DNA from: an uncultured Oscillibacter sp.
GTDB lineage: Bacteria > Bacillota > Clostridia > Oscillospirales > Oscillospiraceae
NCBI GenBank assembly: GCA_900551885.1
Contig: URXS01000011.1
Span: forward strand, 1 to 33,395
DNA length: 33,395 nt
Direction: 5' to 3'
Shown: positions 7,329-15,100 of the stretch, one piece after another
Numbering within the stretch: the stretch's first letter is position 1
How the letters are laid out: each line of letters opens with the position of its first letter
The notes under the pieces: generated by a model
The model's database searches: none
Seen by the model: only the letters and a program-made list of their open reading frames with translations
Told to the model about the DNA's origin: nothing
Made by a program: the position numbers and the translations under genes

Positions 7329-8948
7329 ATGCCTGAAATCAGACTTGAACATGTGACCAAGCGCTGGGGAAAGTTCTACGCCGTGGACGACCTGAACCTG
7401 GTCATCGACAACAACTCCTTTGTCACCCTGCTGGGTCCCTCCGGCTGCGGCAAAACCACCACCCTGCGGATGATCGCCGGTCTGGAGACCCCCACCAGTG
7501 GCCGCATCACCATCGGCGACCAGGTGGTCTTTGACAGCGCGCTGGGCATCAACATCCCCGCCAACAAGCGGAAAGTGGGCTTTTTGTTCCAGAATTACGC
7601 CCTGTGGCCCAATATGACGGTGTATGACAATATCTCCTTCGGTCTTTCCAACATCAAGGAGCCCCTGCCCAAGATTGACTTTGAGGCCAAAAACGCCGCC
7701 CGGCTGGCGGAGATCCTGCAAGCCCCCGGCGAAGTGGTGAAAATCCTGGAGGACTGCCGGGACAAGAGCGGAAAAATCGACGAAAAAAAGGCCTATATCA
7801 AACTGGTGGACGCCTTCACCATCTCTATCTACACCGCCAAAAAACTCTACAGCTACCATCTGGAGCAGGGCCGGGACCTGTCCGGGGAGATTGCCGCCCT
7901 ACAGGCCAAGGCGGACGCGGCCCGGAAAAACCAGACCCTGGATGAGAACTTCCAGGTTCTGCGGGACGGACAGGTGGTCACGGAGACCCGCAAACTCTCC
8001 AGGGAAGAGATCGACCTGTCGGTGCGCCGGGTGTCCCGAATCGTGAAGATCGGCATGTTTATGGACCGCTATCCGGCGGAGCTGTCCGGTGGGCAGCAGC
8101 AGCGGGTGGCCATTGCCCGCACCCTGGCACCGGAGCCCTCGGTGCTGTTTATGGACGAACCGCTTTCCAACCTGGACGCCAAGCTGCGGCTGGAGATGCG
8201 CTATGAGCTCCAGCGGCTTCATGTGGAAACCGGCTCCACCTTCGTCTACGTGACCCACGATCAGATGGAGGCCATGACCCTGGCCACCCAGATCTGTCTG
8301 ATCAACAACGGCGTCCTCCAGCAGTATGACGCTCCTCTCACCGTCTACAACCGGCCCGACAACCTGTTTGTGGCGGACTTCGTGGGCAATCCCTCCATCA
8401 ATTTCGTGGAGGCCCAGGGCACCCAGGCCGCTGACGGCACTGTGCCCCTGACAATATTCAACAGCCGGAAATGCGTCTTCCGCCCCAATGCTCCTCTGGA
8501 TCTGGACGCCTGGTTCCGTCAGCGGGACGCCCAGGACGCGGCACAGGCGGAGGCGCACCGGAAAAAGGCGGCGGAGAAGTCCTACGTGGAAAAGGGCAAC
8601 AAGGACGAGACCTTCCGCTACCACATCTCCAAGGTGGAAGAGGACGATGACTCCCTGCGGGAGGAGCCGGTACTGACCAATCAGGATCTGGTACTGGGTA
8701 TCCGGCCTGAATTCCTGGATATTGCGGACCAGAGCTCCCTGGAGGGTGAGATCTACGGTGCCATGCCCACCGGCATGGAATCCACCATCAAGGTCCGTAT
8801 CGACGATTTCCTGCTCACCGGTGTGATCTTCGGCAGCTCCCTGTTCACCATCGGCACCAGCGTGCCGGTATCCATCTGTGGCCGGCAGATCCTGCTTTTT
8901 GACCGGCGCAGCGGCAAGTGCATTTCCCAGGGCAGCCTGGAGTTCTGA
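7329..8948 (+). CDS. ABC transporter ATPase with a large insertion between Q-loop and signature motif
   Basis: This 539-residue ATPase has Walker A GPSGCGKTT at 36-44, Q-loop Q88 in FLFQNYALWPNMTVYDNI, signature LSGGQQQR at 252-259, Walker B VLFMDEP at 272-278 and H-loop H310. The Q-loop to signature distance is about 164 residues, whereas MalK/PotA/FbpC-type proteins have about 50. An extra block of roughly 110 residues (about 107-228), rich in Lys, Asp and Ala helices, therefore sits in the helical subdomain that contacts the permease. The C-terminal regulatory domain (after about 350) also has a charged stretch near 395-430. Catalytic residues are intact, so it should power the fused permease. 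ATG 7329 follows GGAGG. The insertion is continuous in frame and not an obvious sequence error. Confidence 0.93.
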   Translation: MPEIRLEHVTKRWGKFYAVDDLNLVIDNNSFVTLLGPSGCGKTTTLRMIAGLETPTSGRITIGDQVVFDSALGINIPANKRKVGFLFQNYALWPNMTVYDNISFGLSNIKEPLPKIDFEAKNAARLAEILQAPGEVVKILEDCRDKSGKIDEKKAYIKLVDAFTISIYTAKKLYSYHLEQGRDLSGEIAALQAKADAARKNQTLDENFQVLRDGQVVTETRKLSREEIDLSVRRVSRIVKIGMFMDRYPAELSGGQQQRVAIARTLAPEPSVLFMDEPLSNLDAKLRLEMRYELQRLHVETGSTFVYVTHDQMEAMTLATQICLINNGVLQQYDAPLTVYNRPDNLFVADFVGNPSINFVEAQGTQAADGTVPLTIFNSRKCVFRPNAPLDLDAWFRQRDAQDAAQAEAHRKKAAEKSYVEKGNKDETFRYHISKVEEDDDSLREEPVLTNQDLVLGIRPEFLDIADQSSLEGEIYGAMPTGMESTIKVRIDDFLLTGVIFGSSLFTIGTSVPVSICGRQILLFDRRSGKCISQGSLEF

Positions 8949-8971
8949 CCGGCTCAACCACCATCGTGAGA

Positions 8972-9008
8972 AAAAGAGCGAACTGACAGACGATCAGTTC
9001 GCTCTTTT
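8972..9008 (+). terminator. Intrinsic terminator of the ABC importer operon
   Basis: AAAAGAGCGAACTGA pairs perfectly over 15 bp with TCAGTTCGCTCTTTT across a 7-base loop. The stem ends in four T and a further TTTT follows shortly after. It lies 24 bp past the ATPase stop. Confidence 0.9.
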
Positions 9009-9158
9009 GATTTTCCGTGGCGGCCATCATCTCCCCTCCTCCAGGGAGAACGGCAGACAGTGGTCTCCTGACAGGTCTTTTCCTGTCCCCCGCTGGCCTG
9101 GGAAACAGGAAGGACGGTCTTCCGGCACCACAGATCTCGTTTTTTACTTGCTATTTCG

Positions 9159-9181
9159 ATATACCCCTAAAATGGGTATAT
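9159..9181. promoter_or_regulatory. Perfect 8-bp inverted repeat upstream of the SLH-protein promoter
   Basis: ATATACCC (9159-9166) and GGGTATAT (9174-9181) form a perfect palindrome with a 7-base centre, ending 24 bp upstream of the -35 box. It could be an operator for an unidentified regulator. It is too AT-rich and too short to be a convincing terminator. Confidence 0.4.
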
Positions 9182-9205
9182 ATTTTTCTGCCGGCATGGA
9201 ACCCT

Positions 9206-9234
9206 TTGACATTTTTTCCGTCTATATCTATAGT
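9206..9234 (+). promoter_or_regulatory. Sigma-A promoter of the SLH-domain protein gene
   Basis: TTGACA (9206-9211) and TATAGT (9229-9234) are separated by exactly 17 bp and lie 47 bp upstream of the start codon. The -35 box is perfect and the -10 box has one mismatch, so the gene is probably well expressed from its own promoter. Confidence 0.8.
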
Positions 9235-9280
9235 ATAGGTAAGTTCCTCGTTGTTCCCAAAAGAGAATGGAGGTACAATC

Positions 9281-11461
9281 ATGAAAAGGATGTTTTCTCT
9301 GCTCCTGGTTCTTCTGCTGGCCCTCTCCACCGCTCTTCCCGCGGCGGCCGCCGAAGGCGGTTCCGACAAAGAGCTGGAACAGGTCACCCAGTCCGTCAAA
9401 AACACGCTGGGCCTGGACACCGATGATTACACCAACTTCCGCGGCAACTATGAAGAGGGAGAACTGACACCCCTCTGGTATCTCTATTGGAGCGGCGACA
9501 CTGGCTCTCTGTCGGTCAGCGCTCTGGCGGATGGCACTGTAGTCAGCTATACCCTCAATCCCGCCGAGACGGTCTCCCGTCCCAGCACCGGTCTGCCCGC
9601 CTTCCCCCAGGGAAACCCGGAGGAGGCGCAGGCTGACGCAGAAGCTTTTTTGAAGCGGGTGCTGGGTTCCGGAGAGTCGGTTGTTCTGGAGGAGCCCACA
9701 GGCCTGGACCGGCTGGACAGTACGGCCTTCCGCTTCTCCGGCACCATTGCGCTGAACGGTCTGCCCTCACCTCTGAGCTACTCCGTCACCGTCCGGGCCA
9801 CTGACAACCTGGTCACCCGTTTCCGGCGGGATGTGCCGGAGAACGCCTTTTTGGGCAGCATCCCCTCCGCGACCGCACAGGCCAGCCAGTCCGCCGCCGC
9901 CCAGTCTCTGCGGACCACCCAGTCCCTGCGGCTGGAATACGTTTTGCCGGATGAAGACAGCACGCAGGCTGTTCTCTGCTATCTGCCCGATCCGGTCCAT
10001 ACCTTCTACGTGGACGCCAAAACCGGTAAGCTGGTGGATCTGTCGGAACTGGAAGAGCTGATGTACCGGTTCGGCATGGGTGGCGCCGCCAACGACGCCG
10101 CCACGGAGAGCAGCAGTGCCTCCGATGCCGGCGAGGGTCTGTCGGATGCGGAACAGGCCGGCATCCAGCAATTGGAGGGTGTCCAATCTCAGAACGCTCT
10201 GGACAAGGCCCTGCGGGCCGTGCCGGAGTATGGTCTGGACAACTACACCCTCGCTTCTGCCAGTTTCTCCGTGGGCGAGGCGGAGGAGGGCGGTGAGGCC
10301 CCGGTAACCTGTGTCCTGCGGTACAGCCGTGCCGACGGGGAGGATGTGCTGACCCGGACTTTTACCGTGGATGCCCGGACCGGCCAGGTCCAGAACCTCT
10401 ACTCTTACATTCCCTGGAACGAGGAGGACAAGGCCTCCATCACCGAGACAGATGCCCGCACCAAGGCTGAGGCTTTCCTGAAGACCTATTACGGGGAGCG
10501 TTACACCCATCTGGCCTTTTATGAGACCCCCGACGACACGGCAGTGCCTTTGGAGAATACTCAAAGCGTCTCCGCCTACTCCTTCCGCTTTGCCCGGAAG
10601 GAAAACGGCTACTTCTTCCCGGAGCAGAACTATACCATTCGCATCGACTCCACAGACGGCTCCGTGTGTGGTTTCTCCTTCCGGTACGATGAAGCCGTCA
10701 CCTTTGATTCTCCCCAGGGCATCATCTCCGCTCAGGCCGCCATGGACGCCTGGATGGACACCTATGACGTGACTCTGGGCTATCTGCTGGTGCCTCGGGA
10801 GCTGACAGGTACCGATGCCGTCACCCAGCGGCTGACCCAGATGGGCCTGACCGCCTACTACTACCTGGAGCTGGGCTACACTCTGGAGCGGGAGGATGAC
10901 TGCCGGGGCATCGACGCCAAGAGCGGCGAGCCCATGGCCTATTCCTGGCAAAGCCAGGAGGAGGGGTTGTCCTACGGCGACGTGGAGGGCCACTGGGCCC
11001 AGAGCAACATCCAGCGGCTGGCCCGCTTCGGCGTGGGGTATGCCAGCGGCACCTTCCAGCCTGGGAAGGTCCTGACACAATGGGACTTGGTGTGCCTGCT
11101 GTACAGTCTGAACTACTATCCTCTGGACCCTGCCCAGGCTACGGAACAGGAGCGGAACGATGCCTATTCTGCCGCCTATTCCATGGGCATTCTGACCCGT
11201 GCTGACCGGGATGACGATGGGACAGTGACCCGCAGCCGGTTGGTCCAGTACCTGCTGGACGCCGCCGGCTACGGCACTGTGGCCCGGCTGGAGGGCATCT
11301 TTACCTGCGCTTACCCGGACCGGGCATCCATCCCCGCTGACGAGCTGGGCTACGCTGCCCTGGCCCAGGGCCTGGGGCTGGTCAATGGTGCCTATAACGG
11401 CACCGCCTTCGCCACCCGGGGCCAGGCCGCCGTCATGCTCTGCCGCCTGATGGACCGGTAA
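9281..11461 (+). CDS. Secreted YcdB/YcdC (PepSY-like) repeat protein with C-terminal SLH domains
   Basis: This 726-residue protein starts at ATG 9281 behind AATGGAGG. The classical signal peptide probably ends after the PAAAA stretch around residue 24. The body contains at least two repeats of the YcdB/YcdC or PepSY-like kind: a helix with EAFLKRVLG or EAFLKTYYG, then beta strands such as FRFARKENGYFFPEQNYTIRID and a TVDARTGQV-type hairpin. From about residue 565 three SLH repeats follow (GDVEGHWAQSNIQRLARFGV first, then weaker repeats around DAYSAAYSMGILT and YAALAQGLGLVNG). SLH repeats anchor proteins to pyruvylated secondary cell-wall polymer, so it should sit on the outer wall. The biochemical role is unknown; PepSY-type modules are often linked to protease inhibition. 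It is monocistronic, between two terminators. Confidence 0.85.
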   Translation: MKRMFSLLLVLLLALSTALPAAAAEGGSDKELEQVTQSVKNTLGLDTDDYTNFRGNYEEGELTPLWYLYWSGDTGSLSVSALADGTVVSYTLNPAETVSRPSTGLPAFPQGNPEEAQADAEAFLKRVLGSGESVVLEEPTGLDRLDSTAFRFSGTIALNGLPSPLSYSVTVRATDNLVTRFRRDVPENAFLGSIPSATAQASQSAAAQSLRTTQSLRLEYVLPDEDSTQAVLCYLPDPVHTFYVDAKTGKLVDLSELEELMYRFGMGGAANDAATESSSASDAGEGLSDAEQAGIQQLEGVQSQNALDKALRAVPEYGLDNYTLASASFSVGEAEEGGEAPVTCVLRYSRADGEDVLTRTFTVDARTGQVQNLYSYIPWNEEDKASITETDARTKAEAFLKTYYGERYTHLAFYETPDDTAVPLENTQSVSAYSFRFARKENGYFFPEQNYTIRIDSTDGSVCGFSFRYDEAVTFDSPQGIISAQAAMDAWMDTYDVTLGYLLVPRELTGTDAVTQRLTQMGLTAYYYLELGYTLEREDDCRGIDAKSGEPMAYSWQSQEEGLSYGDVEGHWAQSNIQRLARFGVGYASGTFQPGKVLTQWDLVCLLYSLNYYPLDPAQATEQERNDAYSAAYSMGILTRADRDDDGTVTRSRLVQYLLDAAGYGTVARLEGIFTCAYPDRASIPADELGYAALAQGLGLVNGAYNGTAFATRGQAAVMLCRLMDR

Positions 11462-11510
11462 GCGGCATCGGGAGCCGTGCATTGTTTCCTCCTGTCCCCG
11501 CTGAAAAATC

Positions 11511-11541
11511 AGCCCCCGGCGTCGTTTAGACGCCGGGGGCT
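11511..11541. terminator. GC-rich hairpin terminator between the SLH gene and a decayed surface-protein gene
   Basis: AGCCCCCGGCGTC (11511-11523) pairs over 13 bp with GACGCCGGGGGCT (11529-11541) across a 5-base loop. On the minus strand the stem is followed by GATTTTT, so it is a good terminator for the minus-strand pseudogene. In the plus direction it lacks a T tract but could still end the SLH transcript. Confidence 0.75.
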
Positions 11542-11570
11542 GCCTGTAATGTGATTTGCTATCCGGACGG

Positions 11571-12570
11571 TCAGACCGCTGTGGTCTGGTAGAAACGCCA
11601 CAGGATGACCGCAAGCTGAACGCAAGTGGCGGTACCGGCGGTGATACCGCCCACGATGCCGCCCAAATATCCACCATTGTCGGAATTGTTGGTGCAGCGG
11701 GCAATCAGCATTTCCTTGGCTTCGTCACTGTAGCAAGCCTTGCCCGCGGTGGTGCCGTTACTGTCGGAGGTGATCTTCAGCCTGGAAATGGCCTGGCCAT
11801 TGCCGTCAAATGTATCACAGAAGGGCCCGGACACCTCTGTATCGTCTCACTGTCGCGGGCACCAGTGCCGATAGGGGGCCAGTCAGTTTGCTCAGAGATG
11901 TCGATGGACACGGTCAGCTTGACATGCTGTCCGGCATAGGTTTTTCCACTCCTAGCATCATTCCGGAAGGCCTTGAACTGGTCCACGCTGGGGATGAGGA
12001 GGGCACCTTTTTCCGTACCGGTGCCGCCGGTAATGATCAGCTTCTCAATGCTGGGGGCCGCTTCCTCTGCTGCGTTCATAGATGATGGATGATGGTGGAC
12101 GCTGTTTGCGGGGGTGTTGTTATTGCCAAATCCCTGAATGGCCTGATCGCTCTGATGGTCACTCGTTGTCATCATGTTGCCATAAATATCAACCGTCGCC
12201 GCAGCTCTTACATAAAGTCCATTGCTGTCGCTGGTAATCGAGCTGTTCTTGTCCAATGTGAATGAGCCGGACTACAGATCGATGCTATAAGCGTACGGGA
12301 TGATCTGTTCCATATCGGCTGTTGTCTTTGTAACGCGGATATCCAGATCTCCGCGGTCACATAACCACTGAGAATTTGGATCGCACTCTTGTTGTCCGCA
12401 ATATGGCTGACCTCCCATGTGCCATTTTTTGATGGTGATTGTGTGAGGACTGCTACCATTATTTGACCCCACCGACCCATGTACCATATGTACCAACAGC
12501 ATACGTCTGCTCACCCATTTCGGGAAGTGCACCGGTAATTTGTGCGACCGGTATTGTGTTTTACCAGAAA
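11571..12570 (-). pseudogene. Decayed GLUG-type cell-surface/adhesin protein
   Basis: Reading leftwards on the minus strand, recognisable pieces of one surface protein appear in shifting frames. They are a segment with GEQTYAVGTYGTW (about 12530-12480), then HTITIK, then NGTWEVSHIADNKSAIQIL in another frame, then DLDIRVTKTTADMEQ. A stop codon follows (near 12272), then a piece with KNSSITSDSNGLYVRAAATV and the GLUG-preceding motif WPPIGTGARDS. After a further shift near 11835 come FDGNGQAISRLKI and GGYLGGIVGG, ending at 11571. TFDGNG-(x)-I-LKI followed by GG-x-GGIVG is typical of GLUG-repeat adhesins. At least three frameshifts and one nonsense codon are needed to explain the reading, and no start or signal peptide remains. 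The right boundary is approximate. The minus-strand terminator at 11511-11541 fits the end of the ancestral gene. Confidence 0.75.
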
Positions 12571-12704
12571 TCGGCATGGAGATCTTTTCGTGATTCAGCA
12601 TGCGTTTCTGTCCATCATGTGGCAACCGCAACATCATCTTCTGTTTATTTCCGCTATCCTATCAACAGCAGCGTGTAACCTCAGGAAAGGATGCTGGCAG
12701 ATCG

Positions 12705-13208
12705 ATGAACCATGAAGCAGAACTCTTGCGTAAGGCGTTATAATGCTATGAGCAGGGACATCGCCGCCGCACACAGCATATTTTGATGGTCTATACATTA
12801 GCCAAATTACGCGGGGAACACACCAGGCTTTCCCCTCAGGAGCAGCAGATTTTGCATGCTGCCGCAATTCTACACGATATTGCCATCAAATATTGCAAAG
12901 AGCACCATCATGGGGACGCCAGCCAGGAAAAACAAAAAAAGGAAGCCCCCCGACTTGTCCGAAGCTTTTTGTCCGAGGCCAATTATCCGCCATCCTATGT
13001 TCCCCGTATCATTGAACTGGTGGAACGGCACCATGACTACGATTGCCCACGAGATCCGGCGTTGCAGCTTCTGATCGAAGCCGATTGAATTGTCAATTGT
13101 TATGAAAATGACCCAAGCAGCGAAGAAATGGTGCAAATCCAGGCTATATTTCAAAGCCCGTCGGGGAAAGAATGACTGGCTCTCTATATGCAGGGGGCCA
13201 AACAGTAG
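12705..13208 (+). pseudogene. HD-domain phosphohydrolase-like gene with three in-frame stops
   Basis: From ATG 12705 one frame of 168 codons reads a complete HD-superfamily protein but is interrupted by TAA at 12741, TGA at 13086 and TGA at 13173, ending at TAG 13206. The readable parts match the next gene segment by segment: HILMVYTLAKLRGEH, then ILHAAAILHDIAIKY with the HD motif, then IIELVERHHDYD, then LLIEAD-stop-IVNCYEND against the neighbour's LIEADFLVNFYED. No frameshift is present. The length equals that of the intact neighbour (172 residues), which begins 9 bp later, so this looks like a tandem duplicate that died by point mutation. A fragment starting at ATG 12783 could still be translated, but it would lack the first helices and the C terminus. 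Confidence 0.8.
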
Positions 13209-13217
13209 GAGGATCCC

Positions 13218-13736
13218 ATGGAACGTGAAAGGCAAATTGATTTACTGGAATTGAATATGATGCGGTTCAATCAAAATGATGTCAAGCGCATCCATCATCT
13301 CGTAAAAGTACATCGTTTCGCGCAAATGATCGGCCGTATGGAGAATCTGGATGAACACACGCAATTCTTGACCGAATGCGCTGCTCTGGTACACGATATT
13401 GGCATACGACCGTCAGAGGAGAAATACGGCACTTGCAACGGAAAGCTCCAAGAGCAGGAGGGCCCCGCTTACGCACGCATCATGCTGGAGGAACTGGGGC
13501 TCAGTCAAGCGGACATTGATCGGATTTGTTATTTAGTCGGCCATCATCACACCTACACACATGTGGAGGGAATGGATTATCAGATTCTCATAGAGGCAGA
13601 TTTCCTCGTGAACTTTTATGAGGACGCAATCTGCCGGGATACCATTCAAAAAGTCCTGGATAATATCTTCCGCACAAGATCCGGCAAGCTGCTCTGCGAA
13701 ATTGCCTATTTTGAGAAGCAGAAGGACTCTGACTGA
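13218..13736 (+). CDS. HD-domain protein (predicted metal-dependent phosphohydrolase)
   Basis: This intact 172-residue single-domain protein carries the HD-superfamily metal ligands: H32 in HHLVKVHRFAQMIG, the H59-D60 pair in LVHDIGI, His residues at 109-111 in LVGHHHTY and a late Asp in LIEADFLVN. Such proteins hydrolyse phosphomonoesters or nucleotides in the cytoplasm; the substrate cannot be assigned. The start ATG 13218 is fixed by TAGGAGGATCCC just upstream. It follows the decayed paralogue by 9 bp, so the two once formed an operon, and it lies 149 bp upstream of the EFR1 gene. Base composition of this stretch is visibly more AT-rich than the flanking operons, which may reflect acquisition from elsewhere. 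Confidence 0.85.
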   Translation: MERERQIDLLELNMMRFNQNDVKRIHHLVKVHRFAQMIGRMENLDEHTQFLTECAALVHDIGIRPSEEKYGTCNGKLQEQEGPAYARIMLEELGLSQADIDRICYLVGHHHTYTHVEGMDYQILIEADFLVNFYEDAICRDTIQKVLDNIFRTRSGKLLCEIAYFEKQKDSD

Positions 13737-13885
13737 GTTGTTATCTGGAGAATACCAGTATCAAAAAGGCAAAAAACAAACGCCTCTTTTGAAGCAGTTC
13801 CGCCACACTGTGTTTTCACTTGCGCCCGTCTGTGAACAGGTGACGGGAATTACGAAACGTTTGCTACGAGAAAGGATCGTGCGAC

Positions 13886-14614
13886 ATGATCTTCTATTTT
13901 TCCGGTACCGGTAATTCCCGGTGGGCGGCACGCCAGATCGCGGCTTTCACAGGCGATGAAGCGTGGGATATCTTCACTCCAGGCAATGTACCCGACCTCA
14001 AAAGCGAATCCCAGATCGGACTGGTATTTCCCGTCTATGCGTGGGGCGCGCCAGCGCCGTTGATTTCCTTTGCAAGAGCCCTGGGCTCAACGGATGCCTT
14101 CACCTTTGGCGTCTGCACCTGCGGGGCGGAAGCGGGGTTGTCCATGAGGAAGCTTTCTGAGATCTACCCGCTTGACAGCAGTTACAGCTTGGTGATGCCC
14201 AACAATTACATCATCGGCGCGGATATAGACGACCCACAGACAGCCCGGCAGAAAATCGACGCAGCCTACAGAGAAATCCAACGGCTGTCCCAAGAGATTA
14301 CCCAGCGGAAAAAGGTATATCGCGTGGAGGAAGGAACACACGCCGGGTTGAAATCCAGCATAGTCAATTTCGGATTCAATCACTTCGCCCGGAGTACAAA
14401 GGCCTTTTATGCCACGGATGCCTGCAATGGGTGTGGTCTTTGTGCCAAAAACTGCCCCGCCGCCACCATCACCCTTGAGAGCGGTAAACCTGCCTGGGGC
14501 AAACAGTGTTACCAGTGTCTGCGCTGCATCAACGAATGCCCACAGCGGGCCATTCAATACGGCAAGTCCACCGTCAACCGGGGCCGTTACACCATAGAAA
14601 CCTATTTAAAATAG
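13886..14614 (+). CDS. EFR1-type flavodoxin/2x[4Fe-4S] ferredoxin protein
   Basis: This 242-residue protein begins with a flavodoxin-like FMN phosphate-binding loop, YFSGTGNSRWAA (residues 4-15), and a FPVYAWGAP segment. It ends in two classical 4Fe-4S motifs: C180-x2-C183-x2-C186-x3-C190-P and C208-x2-C211-x2-C214-x3-C218-P. This is the layout of the EFR1 family common in anaerobic Clostridia, which is thought to carry electrons between a flavin and low-potential iron-sulfur partners in the cytoplasm. ATG 13886 follows GAAAGGATCG. No redox partner is encoded next to it, and the adjacent HD genes do not clarify its role. All eight cluster cysteines are present, so it should be functional. Confidence 0.92.
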   Translation: MIFYFSGTGNSRWAARQIAAFTGDEAWDIFTPGNVPDLKSESQIGLVFPVYAWGAPAPLISFARALGSTDAFTFGVCTCGAEAGLSMRKLSEIYPLDSSYSLVMPNNYIIGADIDDPQTARQKIDAAYREIQRLSQEITQRKKVYRVEEGTHAGLKSSIVNFGFNHFARSTKAFYATDACNGCGLCAKNCPAATITLESGKPAWGKQCYQCLRCINECPQRAIQYGKSTVNRGRYTIETYLK

Positions 14615-15100
14615 TACAGGCCATATACAAGAGTGAAGCAATGTACCGCAATTTTACCAAAGCAGAGGCGCCGGCAACCTGGAAGCCGCGTCAGGGCTTC
14701 TCTTTACAAGCACGGTTGCGCAGATCTCAAAGTTGATCGTATCTTGTGCTTTTTAGGGAAGGTCCGAAACGTCTGGTCTTGTTTTTGGTGGGCATTTATC
14801 CATTTCAACGATGGTTTTTTCAGAGATTTCCTTGGGAAGCCACCCTGTCATTCTTTTTCACGCAGCCTTCACATTCACTGCAATCACCTTGCATCACCAC
14901 ACAGCTCTCATAACAGAAAGCCGGCCGGACAAGAGTTCTCTTGTCCGGCCGGCCTTTTGCTTTGCCAGCTTGTATTCAGGCTTCTTTTCCCAGAAGAAGC
15001 TGCTTATCCACCTCTCCACAGCTTTCTGGAGCTGTGGTCTCTGTCTCAGCAGCGTTCCGCCGCCGGTTTCTTCAAGCTTTTCAAGCCCTCAAATGGGTGA
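14615..15100. other. Non-coding interval between convergent transcription units
   Basis: No open frame here has a credible start, ribosome site or recognisable protein. Besides the strong terminator repeat at 14920-14954 there are two smaller hairpins: GCTTCTT/AAGAAGC (14980-15000) and CCACAGCT/AGCTGTGG (15016-15037). The second lies soon after the stop of the minus-strand alcohol dehydrogenase-like gene but lacks a T tract. The remainder shows nothing I can assign. Confidence 0.6.
14920..14958. terminator. Bidirectional terminator, copy A of a dispersed repeat
   Basis: CCGGCCGGACAAGAG pairs perfectly over 15 bp with CTCTTGTCCGGCCGG, and an outer G-C pair is present. In the plus direction TTTT follows; in the minus direction GCTTTCTGTT follows. 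It separates the EFR1 gene from the convergent dehydrogenase operon. The same stem, with three extra loop bases, recurs at about 33256-33292. Confidence 0.85.

Noticed and set aside
5505..7859. A very long open frame antisense to the permease and ATPase genes
   Set aside because: It mirrors GC-rich codon use in the real genes, has low-complexity His/Gly/Asp/Gln composition, no ribosome site and no recognisable domain.
9767..11704. A 600+ residue open frame antisense to the SLH protein gene
   Set aside because: The opposite strand has a signal peptide, SLH repeats, a promoter and a ribosome site; the antisense frame has none of these.
12481..12704. Possible small genes or an attachment site in the stretch between the two pseudogenes
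   Set aside because: Apart from the surface-protein remnant on the minus strand I see no coding frame with a start signal, no tRNA-like sequence and no flanking direct repeats.
13086..13175. TGA codons in the first HD gene read as selenocysteine or tryptophan
   Set aside because: A third in-frame stop is TAA, neighbouring genes use TGA as their normal stop, no selenocysteine-type hairpin is apparent and the intact paralogue has Phe at the first TGA position.
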